From positions 4,882,001 through 4,946,000 of the forward strand of contig NZ_JAPNJW010000001.1 of NCBI RefSeq assembly GCF_026626745.1: DNA of 64,000 nt, in the 5' to 3' direction. The notes under the pieces are model-generated. The model was not told the DNA's origin, made no database searches, and was given only the letters and a program-made list of their open reading frames with translations. Below, one piece after another: positions 41,251 through 51,382 of the stretch. How positions within the stretch are numbered: position 1 is the stretch's first letter; each line of letters starts with the position of its first letter. The DNA comes from Nannocystis sp. RBIL2 (GTDB lineage Bacteria > Myxococcota_A > Polyangia > Nannocystales > Nannocystaceae). The position numbers were made by a program, and so were the translations under genes.

Positions 41251-42450
41251 TCAACCGAGCCGCTCGACGCGGAAGCGGCACACCGGGTCGCCGCAGGCGA
41301 TGCACGTCTCCTCGACCGCGTGGAACGTGCCGAACCGCTCGGACAGCGGCCCGCTGCCGTAGATGAGGGCGAAGATCCCCGCGGCCGCGCCCTTGTGGCC
41401 GTGGCATTGCGGCGCGCTCGTCGACCCCAGGTACGCGAGGGCGCCGAGCGCCTCGTAGCCGTTGACCGACTCGACGATCATCCACTGACCCGGCTCGAGC
41501 CCGGCGATGTGCCACTGACCGAAGCCGAGCGCGTTACAGAAAGTCATCGCCGCGAACAGCGGGTCGTCGGGGCCGCGCACCATCGGCGTCACCAGCCCCT
41601 CCCACTCGGGCGAGCTCATCACCCCGCGATACGTGTTGAGCGCGCAATACTCGGCCTCGGCCGCCAATAGTCGCTCCGCGGTCGCCCCGCGGCCGACCCG
41701 CCGCATCTCCGCCAGGAACCCGATACACACGCGATTGTAAAAATCGGCCGGCATGCACGCGAGGTACACCCCGAACGCCGGGATGAGCCCGTCCTCGCCG
41801 CCCGCCACCGGCATCGCCACCAGCGCGTCGACGATCGCCTGCTCGTCGATCGCCGGCGAGCGCAACCACTCGCCGCGCTCGCGCGGGCGGAACACCAGCG
41901 GCTGCTTGGTGTTGCGCGCCACCGGCTCCGTCCGCCCGCGCTCGACCGTGAAGCGGCACGCCGGCGCGCCCTGGGCCATGCACTCGACCTCGCGCACGTA
42001 CACCTGTTCGCCCGTGACCGCGTGCACGGCCCCCTGCAGGTAGCCCTCGGCGAAGCTGCAGACCCTCCGCTCCGGCCGCCCGAGCCCGGCGAACCAGCCC
42101 TCGACGAAGTGCGACGCGGTCGCAGTGACCACCCCCTCGGCCACGCGCGACAGGTCGAGCCGGCCGAACCCGAGGTGCGCATAGAGGCGCTCGGCCACGG
42201 CCCAGCGGACCGCGACGCTGTCCTCGGCGCGCAGGGCCAGCTCGACGTGCTCGGCGAACACGCACTCGGCGGCGCCGACGATCAGCTGCTTGCCGTCGAC
42301 GAGGTCGGCCGACTCCACGGTCCGCTGCAGCCGCGCGTTGTAGTGATGGCAGTGCAGCAGGACGTCCTTGCCGGCGATCGCCCGCCGACCGCTCGCCGCG
42401 TCGTAGCGCAGGACCAGCCGCTCCGCGAGGGAAGAGATCTCCATAACCAT
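41251..42450 (-). CDS. Protein with two V4R domains
   Basis: 399-residue soluble protein. Two V4R (4-vinyl reductase-like) sensor domains: the first (about 75-190) ends with RRVCSFAEGYLQGAVHAV and APACRFTVERG; the second (about 270-399) has SVNGYEALGALAYLG and ETCIACGDPVCRFRVERLG. V4R domains bind small hydrophobic or aromatic ligands and usually sit on XylR-type regulators or bacteriochlorophyll enzymes; here no ATPase or HTH is fused. The conserved Cys in GDPVCRF is typical of the fold. The ATG at 42450 follows AGGGGACTT. It is divergent from mddA, with about 80 nt between, so shared control is possible. Confidence 0.85.
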   Translation of the reverse strand: MVMEISSLAERLVLRYDAASGRRAIAGKDVLLHCHHYNARLQRTVESADLVDGKQLIVGAAECVFAEHVELALRAEDSVAVRWAVAERLYAHLGFGRLDLSRVAEGVVTATASHFVEGWFAGLGRPERRVCSFAEGYLQGAVHAVTGEQVYVREVECMAQGAPACRFTVERGRTEPVARNTKQPLVFRPRERGEWLRSPAIDEQAIVDALVAMPVAGGEDGLIPAFGVYLACMPADFYNRVCIGFLAEMRRVGRGATAERLLAAEAEYCALNTYRGVMSSPEWEGLVTPMVRGPDDPLFAAMTFCNALGFGQWHIAGLEPGQWMIVESVNGYEALGALAYLGSTSAPQCHGHKGAAAGIFALIYGSGPLSERFGTFHAVEETCIACGDPVCRFRVERLG

Positions 42451-42518
42451 AAGTCCCCTGGCCGGCATTGTGCCACGTATGCGCCGGCGCTGCGCTGTCG
42501 CGCCGACACGACCCCTCG

Positions 42519-42524
42519 TACAAT
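42519..42524 (+). promoter_or_regulatory. TANNNT -10 element (TACAAT)
   Basis: TACAAT ends 7 nt before the ATG of mddA. Confidence 0.5.
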
Positions 42525-42531
42525 TGCGGGC

Positions 42532-43260
42532 ATGGGCCGCGTCTTCATCCTTGGTTACGGCGTCGTCACCTACATCGTCGTCCTCGCGGTGTTCACCTAC
42601 TTCGCAGGCTTCGTCGCCGGCGTGTGTGTGCCGAAAGCCATCGACGACGGCCCGGTGGGTCCGTGGGGCCGCGCGCTGGTGATCGACCTGGCGCTGCTCG
42701 CCGGCTTCGCCCTGCAGCACAGCGTCATGGCCAGACCATGGTTCAAGCGCCTATGGACAGTGTTCGTCCCTGAATCCGCCGAGCGCTCGACCTACGTCCT
42801 GCTGGCGTCGCTGCAGCTCGCGCTGACGATGTGGGCCTGGCATCCGCTGCCGACGCCGATCTGGCAGCTCGGCGACGGCCTCGTCGCCGGCATCGTGCAT
42901 TGCCTGGCCGCGAGCGGTTGGGGGCTCGTGTTGGTGTCCACTTTCGCCGTCGATCACTTCCACCTGTTCGGCCTGCGCCAGGTCGTCGACCACTGGCTGG
43001 GTCGTCCGGTGCACGAGCCGGAGTTCCGCGTCCGCGGTCCCTATCGCCTGGTCCGTCACCCGCTCATGTTGGGGTTTCTGATCGCCTTCTGGGCCGCGCC
43101 GACGATGAGCGTCGGCCACCTCGTGTTCGCGCTGGCGATGACGCTCTACATCCTCGTCGCGCTCGAGCTCGAGGAGCGCGACCTCCGCGCCCAGCACGGC
43201 GGGCACTACGAGGGCTACAGGGCCCAGATCCCGCGCCTGAACCCGTTCGCGCGCCGCTGA
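42532..43260 (+). CDS. mddA: Methanethiol S-methyltransferase (MddA), NnrU/ICMT-like membrane protein
   Basis: 242-residue inner-membrane methyltransferase with about six hydrophobic helices. Sequences close to MddA include YGVVTYIVVLAVFTYFAGF, the segment ending LQHSVMARPWFKRLW, ERSTYVLLASLQLAL, VSTFAVDHFHLFGLRQV and RLVRHPLMLGFLIAFWAAPT, with the terminal EERDLRAQHGGHYEGYRAQ. The isoprenylcysteine-carboxylmethyltransferase-like C-terminal region binds S-adenosylmethionine. MddA converts methanethiol plus SAM to dimethyl sulfide, a DMSP-independent route to DMS. It is followed 54 nt later by an acyl-CoA ligase of DmdB type and is divergent from the V4R gene. The assignment rests on motif recall. 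Confidence 0.85.
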   Translation: MGRVFILGYGVVTYIVVLAVFTYFAGFVAGVCVPKAIDDGPVGPWGRALVIDLALLAGFALQHSVMARPWFKRLWTVFVPESAERSTYVLLASLQLALTMWAWHPLPTPIWQLGDGLVAGIVHCLAASGWGLVLVSTFAVDHFHLFGLRQVVDHWLGRPVHEPEFRVRGPYRLVRHPLMLGFLIAFWAAPTMSVGHLVFALAMTLYILVALELEERDLRAQHGGHYEGYRAQIPRLNPFARR

Positions 43261-43314
43261 GCCACTTGCGCCGCGCGTCGGCGTTGGCCCAAACTCGCCG
43301 GCCTGGAGCCCCGC

Positions 43315-44955
<1,641 letters not shown>

Positions 44956-44959
44956 CCTT

Positions 44960-45055
44960 CGATCGTGCGTCGCGCGGGCCGGGCCGCGCCGCGCCGGGAG
45001 CATCAGCCCCATGCCCCGCCGAGCGGCGCGCCCTGGCCCGCGCGACGCACGGTCG
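44960..45055. terminator. Long imperfect inverted repeat between convergent genes
   Basis: Arms 44960-44980 and 45035-45055 pair over 21 bp with a single T-G pair (17 bp are perfect: CGTGCGTCGCGCGGGCC). Within the 54-nt loop there are further GCGCCG/CGGCGC pairings. It lies between the convergent ligase and DoxX genes, so it may fold at both transcript ends; no T-tract is seen. Confidence 0.55.
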
Positions 45056-45064
45056 CGGGCGCGC

Positions 45065-45499
45065 TCACGCGCGGGCGCGGGCCAGCTGCGGCGCCGCGTG
45101 CTCGCTGGCGACCGGGCGCGCGTTCGGGTTCAGCACCCCGGCGAAGCTGTCGCGGTAGGCCCACGCGAGGTAGACCTCGAGGCCGACGATAAACGCCAGC
45201 ATCCCGTAGCCGCCTGGCTCGAGGGCCAGGTGGAAGGCGACGATGTTGACGATCACCGGCGCCAGGAGGACCAACGCCAGCGGCACCAGGCGGCCCGACA
45301 GCAGCAGCGCGCCGCCGACCACCTCGGTGCCCTTGATCAGCGGGAACATGTAGCCGCTGGCCGCCAGCGCCCCGAGGAACTCGCCGGCGCGACCCGGGTG
45401 CGGCGGCATCGGCAGGAAGTTCAGGAAGCCGTTGAGCCCGAACACGAGGAACAGGAGGCCGAGGAGGGAGCGAGCGACGGTGGGGAGCAGGCGGGACAT
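45065..45499 (-). CDS. DoxX-family membrane protein
   Basis: 144-residue inner-membrane protein with four hydrophobic helices (RSLLGLLFLVFGLNGFLNFLP, GSGYMFPLIKGTEVVGGALLL-like region, LALVLLAPVIVNIVAFHLAL, MLAFIVGLEVYLAW). The layout matches DoxX/DoxD proteins, which function as quinone-linked thiol-oxidising or redox-protective subunits in some bacteria; most are uncharacterised. The start has TAAGCT 7 nt upstream. Divergent from a LysR regulator, which is the usual neighbour. Confidence 0.83.
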   Translation of the reverse strand: MSRLLPTVARSLLGLLFLVFGLNGFLNFLPMPPHPGRAGEFLGALAASGYMFPLIKGTEVVGGALLLSGRLVPLALVLLAPVIVNIVAFHLALEPGGYGMLAFIVGLEVYLAWAYRDSFAGVLNPNARPVASEHAAPQLARARA

Positions 45500-45506
45500 G
45501 GAGCCG

Positions 45507-45512
45507 AGCTTA
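45507..45512 (-). promoter_or_regulatory. TANNNT -10 element (TAAGCT)
   Basis: On the minus strand TAAGCT lies 7 nt before the ATG of the DoxX gene. Confidence 0.5.
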
Positions 45513-45534
45513 GGGCTTGCCGCGGAGCCGACCA

Positions 45535-45566
45535 GATGGGATAGTCACAACTCATCGTTGCTCCCA
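45535..45566. promoter_or_regulatory. Candidate LysR operator
   Basis: The inverted repeat CAAC, TCATC, GTTG (45548-45560) is nested within ATGGGA/TCCCAT ends (45535-45566). It lies in the divergent DoxX/LysR gap next to the regulator start, a typical LysR-type arrangement. Confidence 0.5.
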
Positions 45567-46483
45567 TGACAACAATCGATCCGGTCAAGGTCGCCGCCTT
45601 CGTGCGCGTGGTCGAGGCAGAGAGCTTCACCGCCGCGGCCCAGCTGCTGGGCCTGCCCAAGTCCTCGGTCAGCCGCAGCGTCTCGCGCCTCGAGGAGGAC
45701 CTCGGCGTGCGGCTGCTGCAGCGTACCACGCGGCGCCTGCACCTCACGGACGCCGGCAGCGCGTTCTATCAAAAGGCGCGCGGGGCCCTGTCCGCGCTCG
45801 AGGAGGCCGCGCTGACCGCCGCCGACCACGGGCACGAGCCGCGCGGCACGGTGCGCATCACCGCGCCGGTCGACCTCGGCGAGTTCCTGGCCGAGCCGCT
45901 GACGCGGTTCGTCCGCGAGTACCCGCAGATCCAGGTCGACCTGGTGCTGACCGCGCGGATCGTCGACATGGTGCGCGAGGGCTTCGACCTGGCCCTTCGG
46001 GCATCTCGCCTGAAGGACTCGAGCCTGATCGCGAAGAAGCTCGGCAGCTTCGCCGACGGCCTGTACGCCGCGCCGGCCTACCTCAAGCGCCGCGGCACGC
46101 CGACGAGCCTGGCCGAACTGGCCGAGCACGAGTGCGTGCTGTTCCGCGCCCGCGGCGGGCGCAGCACCTGGACCCTGCGCGGGCCGAAGGGCGAGGAGCA
46201 CGTCGAGGTGGTCGGCTCGATCAACGCCGACGACCTGACGTTCGTCGTCCACGCCGCCGAGGCCGGGGCGGGCGTGGCCTACCTGCCGCACGTACTCGCG
46301 GCCCGACCGGTGGCCGCCAAGCGCCTCGTGCGGGTCCTGCCCGAGCACTGCTGGACCCACGCCGACCTGTCCCTGGTCCTGCCGTCCGGCCGCCACGTGC
46401 CCACCCGCGTGGCGCTGCTGCGCGACTTCCTGGCCGAGTCGCTCAAGTCGACCTTCGGCGCGCACCGCAACATGAAGTCGTGA
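45566..46483 (+). CDS. LysR-family transcriptional regulator
   Basis: 305-residue regulator. Winged HTH at residues 5-65: KVAAFVRVVEAESFTAAAQ, then LPKSSVSRSVSRLEEDLGVRLLQRTTR. The effector domain (about 90-295) is the periplasmic-binding-like fold with FDLALRASRLKDSSLI and GAGVAYLPHVLA. The HTH style is that of the AaeR/CrgA-like subgroup, often acting on redox or aromatic compound genes, and divergent orientation from the DoxX gene suggests control of it. The effector is unknown. Convergent with the third PAS-STAS gene, with 38 nt between stops. Confidence 0.9.
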   Translation: MTTIDPVKVAAFVRVVEAESFTAAAQLLGLPKSSVSRSVSRLEEDLGVRLLQRTTRRLHLTDAGSAFYQKARGALSALEEAALTAADHGHEPRGTVRITAPVDLGEFLAEPLTRFVREYPQIQVDLVLTARIVDMVREGFDLALRASRLKDSSLIAKKLGSFADGLYAAPAYLKRRGTPTSLAELAEHECVLFRARGGRSTWTLRGPKGEEHVEVVGSINADDLTFVVHAAEAGAGVAYLPHVLAARPVAAKRLVRVLPEHCWTHADLSLVLPSGRHVPTRVALLRDFLAESLKSTFGAHRNMKS

Positions 46484-46521
46484 CGCGCCGACTGCCATGA
46501 TTGCGGCCCGCGCCGAGACTG

Positions 46522-47691
46522 TCACAGGGTCTTCGAGACAGGTCCGGCCGCGCCTCCCTTGCGCGCGTCGGCCATCGCGCGGATGCAGTGCGCGAGCGCC
46601 TCGCGCAGCCTCGCGCGCACGGTCAGCCCCTTCGTCTCGAGGTCGAGGTCCACGATCGTCCGGGCGATGTTGGGGTGGATGCCGGTGACCACGCTCTCGG
46701 AGCCGAGCAGGCGGACGGCGCCGACCAGGTCGAGGAGGTGGCCGGCGGTGCCGGTGTCGACCTCCTCGACGCCGGTGAGGTCGAGGATGGCGAAGCGGGC
46801 GCGGGTCTTGGCCACCGCCTGCAGCAGGCTGTCCATCAGCTCGGCCGCGCGGCCGCTGTCGATCATGCCGATGATCGGCACGGTCAGCACCCGGTCCCAC
46901 ACCTCGATGATCGGCGTCGACAGCTGACGGATCATCTGCTGTTGTTGCTCGATCTGCAGCAGCTTCTCGCGCAGCGCCTTCTCGCCCTCGCGCTGCTCCG
47001 TCACGTTGAGCGACAGCGCCACGATCATCTCGATCGCCCCGTCGTCGTCGCGCACCGGGATCATCCAGTTTTCAAAGCTCGCCCCGTGCACCTCGGTCGA
47101 GGTGTGTTGCAGCGTCCCGGCCAGGGCGGCGTCGAGCGGCTCCGGCCCGAGGTTTTTGTAGAGCTCCCGGATGTTCTGGCCGACCAGCGCGTGCTGCGGC
47201 ATGCCGATGCTCCCGAGCCCCTTGCCCCGGTGGTATGTACATAGGCCGTCGTGCTGCATCGTCCACACGATGATGTTCATGTTCTCGATGATCGCCCGCA
47301 GCATCGCGCCCTCGAGGCGGAGCGTCGTGTCGCGGTCGACCCTGTCGCTGATGTCCTGGCCGTAGCAGGCGACGGAGACCACCTCGCCGGCCGCGTCGCG
47401 CTCGACCTGGCAGGTCCATTCGCAGGTGACCTGGACCCCGTCCTGGCGCGCGTGCACGGCCATCCGCGGGCCTTCCTCGGCCAGGCCGGCCCAGAACTCG
47501 CCCTCGGTCGGCAGCAGCTGCTCGATCGCGGCCCCGAGCGCCTCGGCGGCCGGCACCGCGAACACGCGGGCGGCGGCGTCGTTCCACACGGTGATTCGCC
47601 GCTGGGCGTCGAGCTCGACGGCGATGAACGGCGCACCACGCAGAAGTCGGGCCTCCCGCGCCTCGGCGGCGGGATCGGAGGGGCTTGCCAT
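46522..47691 (-). CDS. PAS-PAS-STAS protein, RsbR-like (paralogue 3)
   Basis: 389-residue paralogue with the same order as the pair at 37.8-40.1 kb: PAS (about 20-140), PAS (145-260, IIENMNIIVWTM) and STAS (STPIIEVWDRVLTVPIIG, ILDLTGVEEVDTGTAGH, GIHPNIARTIVDL). The core Thr positions of RsbR are kept, but the first PAS and the coil (LLQIEQQQQMIRQLS) differ most from the others. ATG 47691 chosen (MASPSDPAAEAREAR); the longer frame upstream has no Shine-Dalgarno. Stands alone here. Confidence 0.87.
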   Translation of the reverse strand: MASPSDPAAEAREARLLRGAPFIAVELDAQRRITVWNDAAARVFAVPAAEALGAAIEQLLPTEGEFWAGLAEEGPRMAVHARQDGVQVTCEWTCQVERDAAGEVVSVACYGQDISDRVDRDTTLRLEGAMLRAIIENMNIIVWTMQHDGLCTYHRGKGLGSIGMPQHALVGQNIRELYKNLGPEPLDAALAGTLQHTSTEVHGASFENWMIPVRDDDGAIEMIVALSLNVTEQREGEKALREKLLQIEQQQQMIRQLSTPIIEVWDRVLTVPIIGMIDSGRAAELMDSLLQAVAKTRARFAILDLTGVEEVDTGTAGHLLDLVGAVRLLGSESVVTGIHPNIARTIVDLDLETKGLTVRARLREALAHCIRAMADARKGGAAGPVSKTL

Positions 47692-47882
47692 TTCATGAGT
47701 CAAACACGCGCGCGCGCCAGCTGTCCACGCGGAAAACCCTGTGCGGACGCCGTCCCGCCCGCCTGGCGCGCTCGCGCGCGGGGTCAGGTCAATCATACGA
47801 CCTGGAATGCGTGGACCGGCGCGTACCCGCCCGCGACTATGTACATTCTCCCATCTCCCGCCGCCTGACGGCCAAATGTAAA

Positions 47883-47909
47883 GAGCGCGCGGTCCGGGAC
47901 CGCGCGCTC
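47883..47909 (-). terminator. Rho-independent-type terminator after the M16 operon
   Basis: Perfect 12-bp stem GAGCGCGCGGTC with a 3-nt loop, 25 nt after the stop of the M16 gene at 47935 (minus strand). It is followed on that strand by TTTACATTT, a weak T-tract. It is unlike the TGTCC family and is the only clear intrinsic terminator I see. Confidence 0.7.
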
Positions 47910-47934
47910 GCTACATCACCGAAGTCGGCTTCGC

Positions 47935-49488
47935 CTACTCGGTCGGGCGCTTGGTGGGCTGGGCGTCGGCGTCGAGGACGACGACCCCGCCGGCGCCGAA
48001 CAGCTTCTCGGTGGCGATCGCGTCGAGGTCGCCGAGCACCTTGCTCGCGTCACCGACGACGAGGACGACGAAGTCCTTGGCGCGCAGGTGCTTCTCGGCG
48101 GCCTTGCGCACGGCGGCGATGTCGACCGCGCGCAGGCGCTTCTGATAGCCGTCGTACCAGTCGAGCGGCAGGCCGTAGAACTTGAGGCCTCGGAACGCCA
48201 TCAGGGTCGCCGACGGCGTGTCGAACTCCGCGGGCAGGGCCAGGAGGGCGCCTTCCTGCACGCGGAACAGCTCGTCGGGCTTGGCGTCCGTGGTGCGCAT
48301 GGTCGCGATCTCCTTCGAGATCTCGCGCAGCGACGGGCCGGTCGCGTCGGTGCGGACCTGGCTGCTGGCGACGAACGTGCTGCCGGGGCGGCGGTAGCCG
48401 AAGCCGGCGCGGCCGCCGTAGGTGTAGCCCTTGTCCTCGCGCAGGTTCATGTTGATCCGGCTGGAGAACGAGCCGCCGAGGATCTCCGCCATCAGGTCGG
48501 TCGCCTCGTAGTCGGTCGCGTTGCGCTTGGGCCCCGCGTGGCCGACGTACACCGACGACTGCGGCGCGTCCTTGACGTGGACGAAGAACACCGAGCCGAG
48601 CCGCGGCTTGGCGGCCGCGACGTTGACCTTGGCCGGCGCCTTGCCCTTCCACTCGGGCAGGCGCGACGCCAGCTCTTGCTTGATCTCGTCCTGGGAGATC
48701 TGGCCGACCACCCACAGGCGCGCGCCGCCGGGCTTCAGCTTGCCGACGACCTTGGTGCAGTCCTTGAGCTGGATGGCGTCGATCGTCTTGTCGGTCTCGA
48801 TGCGGCCGTACGGGTGGTCGGCGCCCCACAGGAGCGGCCCGATCACGCGGCCGGCGATCGCGCCGGGGTTGCCCTTGGACTGCGCGATCGAGGCCTTGCG
48901 GCGGTCCTTGAGGCGCTCGAAGTCGATCTCGCGCAGGCCCGGCTCGCGCAGCATCTCGGCCAGCAGGTCGAGCGCGGCCGGCAGCTCGCGCTTGAGCGAG
49001 CGGACGTTGAGGTTCGACGTGTCGGAGCCGGCGCCGGCGGTGACGCTGACGGCGTGGTCGGCCTGCTTCTCCTCCCACGCGACCTTGTCGAGGTTCTTGG
49101 TGCCCTCGTCGAGCAGGTCGAGGCAGATCGAGTGGAGGCCGATCTGGTTCTTCGGGTCGCTGACGCCGCCGAAGTCGAACTCGAAGTTCATGTACACCGT
49201 CGGCAGCTTGTCGTTGCGGACGAGGTAGACCTCGAGGCCGTTGTCGAGCTTGAACGTCTCGACCTGCGGCAGCTTGAGCTCGGCGACCTGGCCCGGCGTC
49301 GGGCGGGTGGCGCGGAACGGCTCGTCGGGCCAATTGGCCGGCGGCGGCGCGGCCTCGGTGTCGCTCGGCGCGGTCGCGACCGGCGCCGTGGACGGCTGCT
49401 CGACGGGCTGCTGGGTGGCGGTCTTGGGCTTGCACGCGGCGACTGCGGCCGACAGTGCGAGGAGGCTCAGCGTAATCGTGGTCTTCAT
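47935..49488 (-). CDS. M16-family lipoprotein, non-catalytic partner
   Basis: 517-residue lipoprotein (signal LSLLALSAAVAACKP, lipobox VAAC) with a Pro/Ala/Thr linker then M16 peptidase folds. The metal motif HxxEH is absent: the equivalent site reads LHSICLDLLDEGT. The C-terminal half keeps the R/Y motif NMNLREDKGYTYG of the M16 non-catalytic chain. Typical for the inactive partner of processing-peptidase-like pairs. Starts 1 nt after the stop of the catalytic gene; AGGAGGG lies within that gene's end. The two are an operon, closed by the hairpin terminator at 47883. Confidence 0.88.
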   Translation of the reverse strand: MKTTITLSLLALSAAVAACKPKTATQQPVEQPSTAPVATAPSDTEAAPPPANWPDEPFRATRPTPGQVAELKLPQVETFKLDNGLEVYLVRNDKLPTVYMNFEFDFGGVSDPKNQIGLHSICLDLLDEGTKNLDKVAWEEKQADHAVSVTAGAGSDTSNLNVRSLKRELPAALDLLAEMLREPGLREIDFERLKDRRKASIAQSKGNPGAIAGRVIGPLLWGADHPYGRIETDKTIDAIQLKDCTKVVGKLKPGGARLWVVGQISQDEIKQELASRLPEWKGKAPAKVNVAAAKPRLGSVFFVHVKDAPQSSVYVGHAGPKRNATDYEATDLMAEILGGSFSSRINMNLREDKGYTYGGRAGFGYRRPGSTFVASSQVRTDATGPSLREISKEIATMRTTDAKPDELFRVQEGALLALPAEFDTPSATLMAFRGLKFYGLPLDWYDGYQKRLRAVDIAAVRKAAEKHLRAKDFVVLVVGDASKVLGDLDAIATEKLFGAGGVVVLDADAQPTKRPTE

Positions 49489-49489
49489 G

Positions 49490-51136
49490 TCAGCCCTCCT
49501 TCGCGGCGGCGGCTTCCGCCGGCTTTTCCGTGGCTGCGGGCTTCTTCGGCTTCGGCGCCGGCTTCTCGGTCCCGGCGGCGTCGGCCGGCTTGTCGCCGGC
49601 GGGCTTCTTCTTCGCCGCGGCGTCGGTCCCGGCGGCGTCGGCCGGCTTGTCGCCGGCGGGCTTCTTCTTGGCCGCAGCGGCGTCGCTGGCCTCGGGGGCG
49701 GGCTTCTTCGCGCCTGTCCCTTCGGGCTTGGCCGAAGCGCCAGGTCCCTTGGGACCTGTCCCTTCGGGCGGGCCGGCGGGGGCCGCCGGCTTGGTGAGGA
49801 TCTCGGCGTGCGGCTTGACCAGCCACTGGTTGGCGACCTCGCGCACGCGCTGCGGCGTGACCGCGCGCAGGCGCTGGAGGTACGTGTTGGCGTAGCCGGG
49901 GTCGCGGGCGTAGTGGTTGAAGTACTGCAGGCGCTCGACGCGGCCCATCACGTCCTCGAGGCCCCACACGAACGACGACTCGGTGCCGACGACCACGCGG
50001 CGCAGCTCGGCGTCAGTGACCGGCTCGCGGAGGATCTTCTCGAGCTCGCGGCGGATCGTCAGCTCGGCCTTGACCGGGTCCTGACCGGGCTTGAGGTCGA
50101 CGATCACGTGGAACGTGCCCGAGTGGCCGGCGCCGCCCTGGTAGGCCGAGACCGACTGCGCGCTCTTGTCCTCGAGCACCAGCGCCTTGTAGAGGCGACC
50201 CCAGCCCGTCGAGCCGAGCACGTCGGCCAGCACCTCGAGCTCGATGTCACCGCCGCCGAGGCGGGGCGGGCTGTGCCAGGCGTAGTGGATGCGGTAGAGG
50301 CGGGCGAACGGGTCGTCGAGCTCGCGGCGGACCGTCTGCGTCAGCGCCGGCGCGCCGATCTGCTGGTGGCTCGGCTGCGGCAGCGTCGGGAAGCTGCCGA
50401 ACCACTTCTGGACCAGCGCCTTGGCCTGCTCCGGCTCGAAGTCGCCGGCGATCGTCAGGGTCGCGTTGCTCGGCACGTACCACTTGCGGAAGAAGCCCTG
50501 CACGTCGGCGACGCTGGCGACCTCGAGGTCCTCGTGGCGGCCGATCGTCAGATAACGATACGGGTGGCCTTCGGGGTACAGCGCCTCGGCGACGGCGAAG
50601 CGCTCGCGGCCGTAGGGCACGTTGTCGTAGCGCTGGCGCCGCTCGTTGCGGACCACGTCGCGCTGGTTGGCGAGGCTCTTCTCGTCGAGCAGGTCGAGCA
50701 TGTAGCCCATGCGATCCGACTCGAGCCACAGCGCCGTCTCGAGCTGGTGGGTGGGCACCACCTCGAAGTAATTGGTGCGATCCGAATTGGTGGTACCGTT
50801 GATTCCGGTGCCGCCGATCTCTTGCAGGATCTTGAAGTGGACGTCGTTGCCGATGTGCTTCGCGCCCTGGAACATCATGTGTTCGAACAGGTGAGCAAAG
50901 CCGCTCTTGCCGGGCGTCTCGTCGCCGCTGCCGACGTGATACCAGAGGTTCGTGACGACCAGCGGCGCGGCCGAGTCGCGGTGCAAGATCACCTCGAGGC
51001 CGTTGGGCAGGACGTAGCGTTCGTAGGGGATGTCGACCCCTGGCGAGTCCGCGGCGGGCTTCGCAGGCGCCGCCTGGACGGGAGCCGCCGCGCTCAGAAG
51101 CAGCGCGAGTGGCAAGAGCAGGTGCCGTGTGGCCAT
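49490..51136 (-). CDS. M16-family zinc metallopeptidase
   Basis: 548-residue exported peptidase: Sec signal (LLPLALLLSAAAPVQA), then M16 N-terminal domain with the zinc-binding HxxEH, H82/E85/H86 in GFAHLFEHMMF, and third ligand E165 in VVRNERRQ. The second domain carries the R/Y pair region. A processing-peptidase/pitrilysin-like pair with the next gene, probably acting in the periplasm. The C-terminus is a Lys/Pro/Ala-rich low-complexity tail with two 19-residue tandem repeats (AAAKKKPAGDKPADAAGT). GAGGAG lies 6 nt before the ATG. A hairpin-family copy lies in this tail (49741-49758). Confidence 0.9.
   Translation of the reverse strand: MATRHLLLPLALLLSAAAPVQAAPAKPAADSPGVDIPYERYVLPNGLEVILHRDSAAPLVVTNLWYHVGSGDETPGKSGFAHLFEHMMFQGAKHIGNDVHFKILQEIGGTGINGTTNSDRTNYFEVVPTHQLETALWLESDRMGYMLDLLDEKSLANQRDVVRNERRQRYDNVPYGRERFAVAEALYPEGHPYRYLTIGRHEDLEVASVADVQGFFRKWYVPSNATLTIAGDFEPEQAKALVQKWFGSFPTLPQPSHQQIGAPALTQTVRRELDDPFARLYRIHYAWHSPPRLGGGDIELEVLADVLGSTGWGRLYKALVLEDKSAQSVSAYQGGAGHSGTFHVIVDLKPGQDPVKAELTIRRELEKILREPVTDAELRRVVVGTESSFVWGLEDVMGRVERLQYFNHYARDPGYANTYLQRLRAVTPQRVREVANQWLVKPHAEILTKPAAPAGPPEGTGPKGPGASAKPEGTGAKKPAPEASDAAAAKKKPAGDKPADAAGTDAAAKKKPAGDKPADAAGTEKPAPKPKKPAATEKPAEAAAAKEG
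49567..49680. repeat. 57-bp tandem duplication in the M16 tail
   Basis: Two near-identical 57-bp units encode the 19-residue repeats of the Lys/Pro/Ala tail. The few differences are third-codon or conservative, so the duplication is recent. Confidence 0.75.
49741..49758. repeat. Hairpin-family variant inside the M16 CDS
   Basis: CAGGTCCC, TT, GGGACCTG: perfect 8-bp stem, in frame (residues EGTGPKGPGA). Confidence 0.6.
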
Positions 51137-51382
51137 TGTTTCTCCTCGATAAGCCTTTTCGCGCATTGCCCGGCCGTCCGCAAGAGCAAACGCGGCCCAT
51201 GGGCGGCGCGCCCGCGGCGACTTCCCTCGCGCCGCGGCTGCGAAACCACCGCGAGGCCGCGTCGGCGCGGGCCCGAGTCCGCGGCCACGCTTCGCGGCCG
51301 GGGCGGCCTGTTCGCCATTCGTACGTTGTTACGCCGGCGGGTCGGACTCGGGCGGCGGGTCCGTGCGTAGTGGCGGCCAGCC

